Positions 24,793 to 32,490 of a DNA stretch of 64,000 nucleotides are shown piece by piece. Source of the stretch: Streptomyces broussonetiae. GTDB taxonomy: Bacteria > Actinomycetota > Actinomycetes > Streptomycetales > Streptomycetaceae. Each line of letters begins with the position of its first letter. The stretch's first letter is position 1. The notes under the pieces are model-generated. The model was given only the letters and a program-made list of their open reading frames with translations, made no database searches and was not told the DNA's origin. The DNA is taken from NCBI RefSeq assembly GCF_009796285.1, contig NZ_CP047020.1:3100001-3164000 (forward strand). Direction: 5' to 3'. The translations under genes were made by a program, and so were the position numbers.

Positions 24793-25635
24793 TCAGGGCG
24801 CGTCTTGAACGCTGTTGCGGTAGGCCGCCGGGGTCACCCCGAGCACCCGCCGGAACCACCGGGTCAGATGCGCCTGGTCCGCAAAGCCCACCAGCCCCGC
24901 CACCTCCGCCGGGCGCAGTCCGGCGGCGAGCAGGGCGCGGGCCCGGGTCACCCGGTGCTGGGCCAGCCAGGCGTACGGGGGTATGCCCATGCTCGTACGG
25001 AAGGCCCGCAGGAGCTGGTAGCGGGACAGGCCCAGGTCGGCGGCGAGGCAGGCGAGGGTCGGCGGGGCCGTCAGCTCGTCGGCGAGGCGGTCGCGCACCG
25101 TCACGGCGATCGTGGCCGCACCCGGGACCAGGTCCGGCGCGGGCCTGGCCGTGGAGTGGCGGCGGGCCAGGGCCGTCAGCAGCCAGGGCACGCGGGACTC
25201 CGCCTCCAGCGGGTCCGGGCAACGACTGAGGTCGGTGTGGGTGAGGCGGAGCGCGGCGGCGAGTTCGGGGTCCTGCAGGACCGGTTCACGGAAGTGCGGC
25301 AGGCCGCCGAGGATGCCGTCGCTCAGCAGTGCCGGCTCGGCATACAGGGCGCGGTAGGCGTAGCCGTCAGTGGCGTTGCCCGGGCCGCCGGTGTGCATCT
25401 CGCCGGGGTCGAGGACGACGATGGTGCCCGGTCCGGTGCGGATGCGACCGCCCCGGTAATCGATCACCTCGCAGCCGCCGACGCAGACGCCGACGGTGTA
25501 CTCCTCGTGGGCGTGCGGGGCGTAGACGTGCTGCCGGAAGTTCGCGGTCAGGAGGTCGAGCGAAGGCCCGCGCCGGCCCAGCCGCGCCCTGGTCCACAGC
25601 GCCTGTTCCGCCATCCCGGGCGCCTGTTCCGCCAT
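24793..25635 (-). CDS. AraC-family transcriptional regulator
   Basis: 280 residues. The N-terminal half is a cupin ligand domain (FRQHVYAPHAHEEYTVGV, PGTIVVLDPGEMHTG). The C-terminal half has two helix-turn-helix units (LACLAADLGLSRYQLLRAF and PAEVAGLVGFADQAHLTRWF, with GVTPAAYR). ATG 25635 is preceded by GGGGAGGAG. Codons 1-7 are an exact tandem duplication (MAEQA PG then MAEQA), giving a second in-frame ATG at 25614. It is followed by the EamA gene. An array of CCGTACGG palindromes lies upstream. Confidence 0.9.
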   Translation of the reverse strand: MAEQAPGMAEQALWTRARLGRRGPSLDLLTANFRQHVYAPHAHEEYTVGVCVGGCEVIDYRGGRIRTGPGTIVVLDPGEMHTGGPGNATDGYAYRALYAEPALLSDGILGGLPHFREPVLQDPELAAALRLTHTDLSRCPDPLEAESRVPWLLTALARRHSTARPAPDLVPGAATIAVTVRDRLADELTAPPTLACLAADLGLSRYQLLRAFRTSMGIPPYAWLAQHRVTRARALLAAGLRPAEVAGLVGFADQAHLTRWFRRVLGVTPAAYRNSVQDAP

Positions 25636-25735
25636 CCGACGTCTCCTCCCCCTCCTCGTCGGCCGGCGCCCATGAGTGCGACGCCCACGGGTGCAACGCC
25701 CGCGGGGCGCACTTCATGCCGGAACCCGGCCGCAT

Positions 25736-25772
25736 CCGTACGGGTCCGTACGGGTACGGGTCCGTACGGACC
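25736..25772. promoter_or_regulatory. CCGTACGG operator-like array upstream of the araC-type gene
   Basis: The 8-bp palindrome CCGTACGG occurs at 25736-25743, 25746-25753 and 25762-25769. The last copy is inside the 14-bp palindrome GGTCCGTACGGACC (25759-25772). It lies about 100 bp upstream of the AraC-type start, in the only gap between that gene and the TetR gene. Confidence 0.45.
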
Positions 25773-25811
25773 GTGCAGGGATCCGCACCGGGCCGGTGAT
25801 CCCGGACGATC

Positions 25812-26462
25812 TCAGCCGTCGCCCGGACCGTCCCGGTCGTCGAGGCTCGCCCGTTCCAGGGACGCGAACGCGGCCTCCAGCCGTGCCCGGTGGTCCCTGG
25901 CCACCTCGGCCACCGGGTCGCCGGCCAGCAGGCGGCGGGCGGAGGTGAAGTAGACCGTGCGGTAGGCGGCCACGGTCAGGGCCGCGAGGAGCTGCGGGTC
26001 GGCCGTGCCCGCCTCGGCGAGGGCGGCGGCGAGCGTCCGCTCGACCTCCTCCACGCCCTCGCGGGCGCGCGAGCGCAGGGCCGGGGAGGCCATGACGATC
26101 CGGTAGAAGCGCGGGTAACGCTCCCCCACGCCGCTCAGCGGGTGTCGTTCGTCGAGGAGGCGGAGCGCGAGGCTGCGCAGGGCGGCGAGCGGTGACTCGC
26201 CGGGGGTGCGGTCGTGCACCGCCCCGGCGAAGAGTTCGGCGGCCTGCGGGATGCGGTCGAGGAACAGGTCCTCCTTGCGCGGGAAGTAGTTGAAGACCGT
26301 CATCGCGGAGACGCCCGCCGCCCGCGCGACCTCGGCGACCGTCACCGCATCGAAGCCGCGCTCGGCGAACAGGCCCGTCGCGATGTCCGAGATCCGCTGT
26401 CGCGTCTCGCGCTTCTTGCGCTCCCGCAGCGGCAGTTCGTCGCGCACACGTTCGTCGTTCAT
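25812..26462 (-). CDS. TetR-family repressor divergent from FAD monooxygenase
   Basis: 216 residues from ATG 26462. The N-terminal domain has RQRISDIATGLFAERGFDAV followed by VAEVARAAGVSAMTVFNYFP (about 20-58), the standard TetR helix-turn-helix. It is divergent from the FAD-dependent monooxygenase with a 47-bp gap containing two ACTATAG sites, the arrangement of a repressor controlling itself and a neighbouring catabolic or resistance enzyme. A likely ligand is the monooxygenase substrate (inference). Confidence 0.9.
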   Translation of the reverse strand: MNDERVRDELPLRERKKRETRQRISDIATGLFAERGFDAVTVAEVARAAGVSAMTVFNYFPRKEDLFLDRIPQAAELFAGAVHDRTPGESPLAALRSLALRLLDERHPLSGVGERYPRFYRIVMASPALRSRAREGVEEVERTLAAALAEAGTADPQLLAALTVAAYRTVYFTSARRLLAGDPVAEVARDHRARLEAAFASLERASLDDRDGPGDG

Positions 26463-26468
26463 AATAAA

Positions 26469-26503
26469 ACTATAGCCGCTCAAAACTTTTACTGACTATA
26501 GTC
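26469..26503. promoter_or_regulatory. Operator pair in the TetR/monooxygenase divergent promoter
   Basis: ACTATAG at 26469-26475 and the perfect 10-bp palindrome GACTATAGTC at 26494-26503 are the only distinctive sequence in this A/T-richer gap. They lie about 25 bp apart, and the second is immediately upstream of the monooxygenase start. They are probably bound by the adjacent TetR protein and overlap both promoters. Confidence 0.55.
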
Positions 26504-26509
26504 GGAGTC

Positions 26510-28078
26510 ATGACGACGCCCAGGAGCGATGCGACGGACTACGACGTGGTGGTGGCGGGCGCCGGGCCCGTGGGCCTGTTCCTCGCCTGTGAGCTGCGGC
26601 TCGGCGGGGCACGGGTGCTGGTCCTGGAGCGGCTGGCCGAGGTGGACGAGACGATCAAGGCGGGCGCGATCAACATCCCGAGCGCGGTCGCCCTGTACCG
26701 GCGCGGGCTGCTGCCCGAGCTGGCGGCGGTGTGGGAGGCGGCACGGGAGCGGATCCGCGCCTTCCGGGGCGAGGACGGCGAGTCCAGGCTCCCGCCCAAG
26801 TTCGCGGGGCACTTCGCCGGGATCTCGATGACCAAGGACCTGTTCGACGGCTCCGACCCGGCCTGGGCCGAGGTCGGCCCCGCCGGCGACACCGGGCTCG
26901 GCGTGCCACAGGCCGAGCTGGAGCGGATCCTGGCCCGGTGGGCCGAGCGGCTCGGGGTGGAGGTACGGCGGGGTGTGGAGCTGACCGGCTTCGACGCAGG
27001 CGCCGACGGCGTCGCCGTACACGTGGACGGCGCGCCGAGCATCCGCGCCGGCTGGCTGGTGGGCTGCGACGGCGGGCGCAGCACGGTCCGCAAGGCCGCC
27101 GGGTTCGCCTTCCCGGGCACGGACCCGGAGATCACCGGCTACCAGGCGATCGTCGAGCTGACCGGCGGCGAGCGGCTGCGCGAGGGCTGGAACACGACGG
27201 ACACCGGGACGTACGCCTACGGGCCGTTTCCCGGGCGGATCCTCACCGTGGAGTTCGACGGTCCCCCGGCCGACCGCACGGCCCCCGTCACCGCCGAGGA
27301 GCTGCAGGCCGGCGTGCGCCGGGTGACGCAGGTGCCCGAGGTCACCATCACCAACGTGCTCAGTGCCACCCGGTTCACGGACAACGCCCGCCAGGCCGCC
27401 GAGTACCGCAGGGGCCGGGTGCTGCTCGCGGGCGACGCGGCGCATGTGCACTCGCCGTTCGGCGGGCAGGGGCTGAACCTCGGCCTCGGGGACGCGATGA
27501 ACCTGGGCTGGAAGCTGGCCGCCGTCGTACGCGGCACGGCGCCCGTGTCCCTGCTCGACAGCTACACCGCCGAACGGCACCCGCTCGGCGCCTGGGTGCT
27601 CGACTGGACCCGGGCCCAGATCGCGGTGATGCGCCCGGACCGGCATGCCCGCGCCCTGCGCCGGGTGGTCACCGACCTGGCACTGACCACCACCGGGACG
27701 ACGTACCTCGTCACCAGGATCTCCGGCGTCTGGCAGCGCTACGACCTGCCCGGCGAGCACCCGCTGACCGGTGCGAGCGCGCCCGACCTGGAGCTGTCGG
27801 ACGGCACCCGGCTCGGCGACCGTCTGCACGCCGGCCGCGCCCTGCTGCTCGACCTCGCCGACGATCCCGCGCTGCGCGCGCACGCCGCCGGGTACGGCGA
27901 CCGCCTGGAGGTCCGCACCCTCGCCTGTCCGGACCGGCCCGGCCTGCGGGCGCTGTTCGTGCGCCCGGACGGCTTCGTGGCCTGGGCCGCCGACACGGCG
28001 AACACCCGGGACACGGTCGCCGAGGGACTGCCCGAGGCCCTGGAACGCTGGCTCGGCACCCCGGCGGCCCGCGCTTGA
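26510..28078 (+). CDS. FAD-dependent aromatic monooxygenase (PHBH/RdmE-like)
   Basis: 522 residues. The FAD-binding GXGXXG is GAGPVG at about 17-22. The second motif is CDGGRSTVRKAAGF (about 183-196). The third, GDAAHVHSPFGGQGLN, binds the ribityl-phosphate. The C-terminal thioredoxin-like domain (about 410-522) puts it with the large aromatic polyketide and phenolic hydroxylases (RdmE, PgaE, rifampicin monooxygenase). It hydroxylates aromatic substrates with NAD(P)H and O2, and may act in resistance or degradation. It is probably repressed by the divergent TetR protein. A GGAG lies near the start. Confidence 0.9.
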   Translation: MTTPRSDATDYDVVVAGAGPVGLFLACELRLGGARVLVLERLAEVDETIKAGAINIPSAVALYRRGLLPELAAVWEAARERIRAFRGEDGESRLPPKFAGHFAGISMTKDLFDGSDPAWAEVGPAGDTGLGVPQAELERILARWAERLGVEVRRGVELTGFDAGADGVAVHVDGAPSIRAGWLVGCDGGRSTVRKAAGFAFPGTDPEITGYQAIVELTGGERLREGWNTTDTGTYAYGPFPGRILTVEFDGPPADRTAPVTAEELQAGVRRVTQVPEVTITNVLSATRFTDNARQAAEYRRGRVLLAGDAAHVHSPFGGQGLNLGLGDAMNLGWKLAAVVRGTAPVSLLDSYTAERHPLGAWVLDWTRAQIAVMRPDRHARALRRVVTDLALTTTGTTYLVTRISGVWQRYDLPGEHPLTGASAPDLELSDGTRLGDRLHAGRALLLDLADDPALRAHAAGYGDRLEVRTLACPDRPGLRALFVRPDGFVAWAADTANTRDTVAEGLPEALERWLGTPAARA

Positions 28079-28111
28079 CCCCGCCGTAGCGTCAACGTCT
28101 GTACTGGTCCC

Positions 28112-28867
28112 ATGCGGATCGGAGAACTCGCCGCCGCCGTCGGCGTCACGACGCGCACCGTGCGGCACTACCACCACCTGGGCCTGCTGCCAGAGCCGGA
28201 GCGGCTGTCGAACGGCTACCGGCACTACACCCTCCGGCACGCCGTCGTCCTCGCCCGGATCCGGCGGCTGACCGAGCTGGGGCTGGGGCTCGCCGAGGTG
28301 CGGGACGTGCTCGCAGACGATGCCGGGAAGGACCTCGTCGAGGTGCTCACCGAACTCGACGAGGACCTGGCCCGGCAGGAGGCCGGGATCCGGGAGCGGC
28401 GGCAGCGGCTGCGGGAGCTGCTGGCGGCCGGGGCCACCGGAGGGCTGCCCGCCGAGAGCCCGGTCTCACCCTGGCTGGCGGACCTGCTCGGCGCGCTGCC
28501 CGGCGGCGATTCCCCCATGGCCGCCAAGGACCGCGAGGTCCTCGCGCTGATCGACACCGGTGCGCCGCCCGAGGAGCGGGAGCGGATGACGTCCGCGCTG
28601 CGCGGCTTCCTGGACGATCCGGACGCCATGGCCCGCACCCATGAGGTGTACGCCCTGCTCGACGCGCTCGCCGACGCCGAGCCGGACGACCCGCGCGTGG
28701 CCGAGGCCGCGCGGGCCCTGGCCGCGTGCGTGCCGCGCGGTCTGCTGCCCGCCGAACCGCCCGACACCGACCATGCGGTGCTGCGCGCCCTGTACGCCGA
28801 CTTCGCTCCCGCCCAGGCCGAGGCGATCCGCCGTACGCTGAAGATCCTTACCGAGGAGGGGAGTTGA
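28112..28867 (+). CDS. MerR-family transcriptional regulator
   Basis: 251 residues. The first 70 form the winged helix: MRIGELAAAVGVTTRTVRHYHH, LGLLPEPERLSNGYRHY, LARIRRLTELGLGLAEV. A coiled dimerisation helix follows (LTELDEDLARQEAGIRERRQRL), and a long C-terminal helical domain of the type that binds organic ligands. No metal-binding cysteines are present. It starts 34 bp after the monooxygenase gene. The downstream membrane protein start overlaps its stop region and is preceded by GAGGAGGGGAG, so the two are an operon. Confidence 0.9.
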   Translation: MRIGELAAAVGVTTRTVRHYHHLGLLPEPERLSNGYRHYTLRHAVVLARIRRLTELGLGLAEVRDVLADDAGKDLVEVLTELDEDLARQEAGIRERRQRLRELLAAGATGGLPAESPVSPWLADLLGALPGGDSPMAAKDREVLALIDTGAPPEERERMTSALRGFLDDPDAMARTHEVYALLDALADAEPDDPRVAEAARALAACVPRGLLPAEPPDTDHAVLRALYADFAPAQAEAIRRTLKILTEEGS

Positions 28868-28872
28868 GCACC

Positions 28873-29439
28873 ATGCGGGCGGTGGGGCGGCTGGCGCGGC
28901 ACGAGGCGCGGCTCTACGTCAGTCTCGGGCTGTGGCTGACCCGGCGTACTCAAGGGACCGCCGGCGGGCGGGCGTTCGGCTATGCGCGCGGACTGGGCGC
29001 GACACTGCTGGGGCTGGCGTTCGTGTGCGTGGTCGAGACGGTCGGCGTCTCGGTGCTGCTGCGCGACATGCCCATCGCGCACGACGTGCTGCTGGTGCTG
29101 GACGTCTACACCGTGCTGTTCGTCGTCGGCCTGTACGCGGCCTGCGTGGTCCGCCCGCACGTGCTGACGCCGGACGCGGTGCGGGTGCGGTACGGGGCCC
29201 ACGTGGACCTGCGCATCCCGCTGTCCGCGATCGGCGCCGTACGCCGGGAGACGCGGATGACGCATCCGCCGGCCGAGGACGCCCTCGATCTCGCCGTCGG
29301 CTCCCAGACCTCCCTCACCCTCGAACTCACCGAGCCCGTCACCCATGTGACGCCGCTCGGCCGTCGCAGGGACGTCACCGTCGTACGGCTGCACGCCGAC
29401 GACCCCGGCGGCCTCGTCCGGGCGCTCATGCGGCGGTGA
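28873..29439 (+). CDS. Membrane protein of unknown function, coupled to MerR regulator
   Basis: 188 residues from ATG 28873. TTG 28864, overlapping the MerR stop, is an alternative. Two to three hydrophobic helices in the middle (GLGATLLGLAFVCVVETVGVSVLL, VLLVLDVYTVLFVVGLYAACV) are followed by a soluble PH-like beta-rich domain (LTPDAVRVRYGAHVDLRIPLSAI). It is probably the target or partner of the MerR regulator. The 3' end overlaps the convergent ribonuclease gene by 14 bp. Confidence 0.78.
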   Translation: MRAVGRLARHEARLYVSLGLWLTRRTQGTAGGRAFGYARGLGATLLGLAFVCVVETVGVSVLLRDMPIAHDVLLVLDVYTVLFVVGLYAACVVRPHVLTPDAVRVRYGAHVDLRIPLSAIGAVRRETRMTHPPAEDALDLAVGSQTSLTLELTEPVTHVTPLGRRRDVTVVRLHADDPGGLVRALMRR

Positions 29440-30859
29440 ACAGGATCTTCGACGCTCCCGGTTCGGCCCGGACGAGCCGTACCCGCAGCCGTTCGCCGAG
29501 CGGGAGGTCGTCGCCCTCGATACGGCCGATCACCGCCGGGGCGATCAACTGCACGGTACCTACCGTCGGTTGGCGCTCCTCGACGTCCACCACACAGGCC
29601 TCGAAGACGTCCCCGATCCGGTCCTTGAGCAGTGCCGCCTCCACGAGGTCGATGCACTCCCGCTCCACCGTCCCGGCGATGCGGGCGCCGTCGGCCATCT
29701 GCCGGGGCAGCGCGGCGAGCGCGCCGAGCACCCAGTCGGGCGGGGCCTGGCCGGCGACGGCCGCGAGGCAGATCTCGGCGGCGTAGCGGTCGGCGAGGCG
29801 GCGCAGCGGAGCGGTGCAGTGGGTGTAGGGGGCGGCGACGGCGGCGTGCGTGGTGATCGCGGGCAGGACACCGTCCCGGAAGACGGTGTAGCCGGCGCCG
29901 CGCAGCAAGGTGGTGCACTCCTGCAGGAAGGCCGCGTGGCGCGGGTCGGTCGGGTCCAGGGAGCGGATCAGGGTGGCGTACGACACATGGTGCGGCCAGT
30001 CGATGTGCAGCGCGGTCGCGGTACGGCGCAGCCGGGCCACGGCGCCGTCGGGGGCGGCCGGGAGGGTCCGCAGGATCCCGGTGCCGTGGGCGATCATCAG
30101 CTCGGCGGCGGCCATGCCGGTGAGCAGGGAGAGCTGGGCGTTCCAGCCGTCGGCGGGCAGCGGGGCGCGGTAGCCGAGGACGTAGGTGTGGTCCTGTGCG
30201 GTGATCTCCTGCTCGGGCACGTTCAGGGAGATGCCGCCGCGCTCCACCTCCAGCCGCTCGCGGGCCTCGCCGATCTCCTTGAGCAGGGCCACGGGCTCCT
30301 CGGCCGTCCCGGTGTCGATCTGCCGCTGTACGCCCGCGTAGTCGAGCCGGGCGCGGCTGCGGACCAGGGCGCGGCGCACGTCGACGGCCGTGCAGCGGCC
30401 GTCCGCGTCCAGGTCGAACGTCCACAGCACGGCCGGGCGGATCCGGTCCGGCAGCAGGCTGGCGGCGCCCTCGCTGAGCACGGCCGGGTGCAGCGGGACC
30501 CGGCCGTCCGGGAAGTACAGCGTGTTGACCCGCCGGTGCGCCTCGGCGTCCAGCGCGCCGCCCGGGGCGACGAAGGCGGGGACGTCGGCGATGGCGTACC
30601 GCACCCGGTGGCCGGAGGACCGCCGGGACAGATGGGCTGCCTGGTCGAGGTCCAGGGAGCCGGGCGGGTCGAGGGTGAAGAAGGGGATGTCCGTGGCGTC
30701 GTACGACGGCGCGGTGGGCGCCCGCGCCGCGCGCTCGGCCTCCTCGCGGACCTCGGGCGGGAACTCCTCCGGGATGCCGAGTTCGCTGCGCAGCGCGGCG
30801 AGGGCGGCCCGGAGGGGAGCCTCGGGGGCACCGGTCACGCGGATCTTGCGGCGGGGCAT
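29426..30859 (-). CDS. RNB-domain ribonuclease (RNase II/R family)
   Basis: 477 residues. The 3'-to-5' exoribonuclease core has the catalytic aspartates in DIPFFTLDPPGSLDLDQA (Asp64, Asp70, Asp72), followed by RVNTLYFPDGRVPLHP, the usual RNB block. It is much shorter than RNase R and lacks obvious N-terminal cold-shock domains, as in the compact actinobacterial form. A C-terminal S1/OB-like part (RIEGDDLPLGERLRVRLVRA) is present. ATG 30859 is close to a TACGCT -10-like element (leaderless). Likely role: RNA turnover or tRNA/rRNA trimming. Confidence 0.92.
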   Translation of the reverse strand: MPRRKIRVTGAPEAPLRAALAALRSELGIPEEFPPEVREEAERAARAPTAPSYDATDIPFFTLDPPGSLDLDQAAHLSRRSSGHRVRYAIADVPAFVAPGGALDAEAHRRVNTLYFPDGRVPLHPAVLSEGAASLLPDRIRPAVLWTFDLDADGRCTAVDVRRALVRSRARLDYAGVQRQIDTGTAEEPVALLKEIGEARERLEVERGGISLNVPEQEITAQDHTYVLGYRAPLPADGWNAQLSLLTGMAAAELMIAHGTGILRTLPAAPDGAVARLRRTATALHIDWPHHVSYATLIRSLDPTDPRHAAFLQECTTLLRGAGYTVFRDGVLPAITTHAAVAAPYTHCTAPLRRLADRYAAEICLAAVAGQAPPDWVLGALAALPRQMADGARIAGTVERECIDLVEAALLKDRIGDVFEACVVDVEERQPTVGTVQLIAPAVIGRIEGDDLPLGERLRVRLVRAEPGASKILFTAA

Positions 30860-30930
30860 ACAGCGAGCGTAGGTCGAGGCCGGGTGGGTGGCACGCCGTA
30901 CTCTGGCGCGGAGGTCTACGTAAGGAGTTC

Positions 30931-31716
30931 GTGTTGCTGGTCCTGCTGCCGCCCTCCGAAGGCAAGGCGAGCCCGGGTGAGGGTGCCCCGCTGCAGCTCG
31001 AGTCGCTGTCCCTGCCGGGGCTGACCGACGCCCGCCGGGCCGTGCTCGCCGAGTTGGTCGAGCTGTGCGCCGGTGACGAGGAGAAGGCCCGCGAGGTGCT
31101 CGGACTGAGCGAGGGACTGCGCGGCGAGGTCACGAAGAACGCCGGGCTCGACACGGCCGCCGCCCGCCCTGCCGGGGAGATCTACACCGGCGTCCTCTAC
31201 GACGCCCTCGGCCTGGCCACCCTGGACGCGGCGGCGAAGCGGCGGGCAGCGGGCTCGCTGCTGGTCTTCTCGGGGCTGTGGGGCGCGGTCCGGGTCACCG
31301 ACCGCATCCCCTCCTACCGCTGCTCGATGGGCGTGAAGCTGCCGGGGCTCGGCGCGCTGGGCGCGCACTGGCGGGCACCGATGGCCGAGGTGCTGCCCGC
31401 GGCGGCCGGGGACGGCCTGGTCCTGGACCTGCGCTCCTCGGCGTACGCGGCGGCCTGGAAGCCCAAGGGCGAGGTCGCCGGGCGGACGGCGACCGTACGG
31501 GTGCTGCACGCGCCGACCCGCAAGGTGGTCAGCCACTTCAACAAGGCGACCAAGGGCCGGATGGTACGCGGCCTGCTGACGGCCGACGCGACCCCCGAGC
31601 ACCCCGCCGAGCTGGTGGCGGTGCTGCGGGAGCTGGGGTACGTCGTGGAGGCGCAGGCGCCGGAGAAGGCGGGCAGGGCGTGGTCGCTGGACGTGCTGGT
31701 GGAGGAGATCCACTGA
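30931..31716 (+). CDS. yaaA: YaaA-family peroxide stress protein
   Basis: 261 residues from GTG 30931, with AAGGAG 8 nt before. Family blocks are VLLPPSEGKA at the N-terminus, YTGVLYDALG, FSGLWGAV, IPSYRCSMGVKLPG, LVLDLRSSAYAA and SHFNKATKGR. In E. coli, YaaA lowers free intracellular iron during hydrogen peroxide stress, and its fold binds DNA. Acidic residues are enriched around residues 35-60. It is divergent from the RNB ribonuclease and followed by the KDPG aldolase gene after 93 bp. Confidence 0.93.
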   Translation: MLLVLLPPSEGKASPGEGAPLQLESLSLPGLTDARRAVLAELVELCAGDEEKAREVLGLSEGLRGEVTKNAGLDTAAARPAGEIYTGVLYDALGLATLDAAAKRRAAGSLLVFSGLWGAVRVTDRIPSYRCSMGVKLPGLGALGAHWRAPMAEVLPAAAGDGLVLDLRSSAYAAAWKPKGEVAGRTATVRVLHAPTRKVVSHFNKATKGRMVRGLLTADATPEHPAELVAVLRELGYVVEAQAPEKAGRAWSLDVLVEEIH

Positions 31717-31751
31717 CGGCCGGGACACCGGATCGCCCACACGACGGCATG

Positions 31752-31790
31752 CATTGCAACATGCGCAACGCTCATTGCGTGTAGTGCATT
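31752..31790. promoter_or_regulatory. TTGC/GCAA operator-like cluster upstream of KDPG aldolase
   Basis: TTGCAACATGCGCAA (near-perfect palindrome) is followed by a second GCAA...TTGC pair within the next 14 bp, and TGCA occurs at both ends. The cluster sits 20-55 bp before the aldolase ATG and covers the likely promoter. The regulator is unknown. Confidence 0.45.
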
Positions 31791-31809
31791 CCCTGGGCAC
31801 GATGAGGAC

Positions 31810-32490
31810 ATGACCTCACCGCTGCCCTCGTCCTCGGCTGCCTCCGTACTGGATCTCGCCCCTGTGGTCCCCGTGGTGGTCGTCTCCGACGCCACCGACG
31901 CCGTACCGCTGGCGCGGGCGCTGGTGGCGGGCGGGCTGCCCGCGATCGAGGTGACACTGCGGACGCCTGCGGCACTGGACGCGATCCGCGCGATCGCCGC
32001 CGAGGTGCCGTCGGCGGTGGTCGGCGCGGGCACGGTGATCACGCCGGAGCAGGTCGGCACGTGCGTGGCGGCGGGGGCGCGATTCCTGGTCAGCCCCGGG
32101 TGGACGGACGCGCTGCTGGTGGCGATGCGCGGGTCGGGGGTACCGTTCCTGCCCGGAGTGTCGACCACCTCGGAGGTCGTCGCGCTGCTGGAGCGCGGGG
32201 TGCGGGAGATGAAGTTCTTCCCGGCCCAGGCGGCGGGCGGTACGGCGTACCTGAAGTCGCTGGCCGGGCCGTTGCCGCAGGCCCGGTTCTGCCCGACCGG
32301 CGGGATCGGCCCGGCGACCGCGCCCGACTATCTCGCCCTGCCCAACGTCAGCTGCGTGGGCGGGAGTTGGATGGTCCCGGCGGACGCGGTGACCGCCGGG
32401 GACTGGGCGCGCATCGAGGAGCTGGCGCGGGACGCGGTGCGGCTCGCCCGCCGCGACGGGCTCAGGGACGCAGGTGGGACGTGTCGTTGA
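31810..32490 (+). CDS. eda: 2-dehydro-3-deoxy-phosphogluconate / 4-hydroxy-2-oxoglutarate aldolase
   Basis: 226 residues. Cleaves KDPG to pyruvate and glyceraldehyde 3-phosphate (Entner-Doudoroff and sugar-acid pathways) through a lysine Schiff base. The catalytic Glu is in IEVTLRT and the Schiff-base Lys in REMKFFPAQ, followed by GGTAYLKSLAGPLPQ and CPTGGIG (phosphate site). The fold is a TIM barrel trimer by family. No edd or kinase gene adjoins. The 3' end overlaps the convergent RNase H gene by 29 bp. Confidence 0.94.
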   Translation: MTSPLPSSSAASVLDLAPVVPVVVVSDATDAVPLARALVAGGLPAIEVTLRTPAALDAIRAIAAEVPSAVVGAGTVITPEQVGTCVAAGARFLVSPGWTDALLVAMRGSGVPFLPGVSTTSEVVALLERGVREMKFFPAQAAGGTAYLKSLAGPLPQARFCPTGGIGPATAPDYLALPNVSCVGGSWMVPADAVTAGDWARIEELARDAVRLARRDGLRDAGGTCR

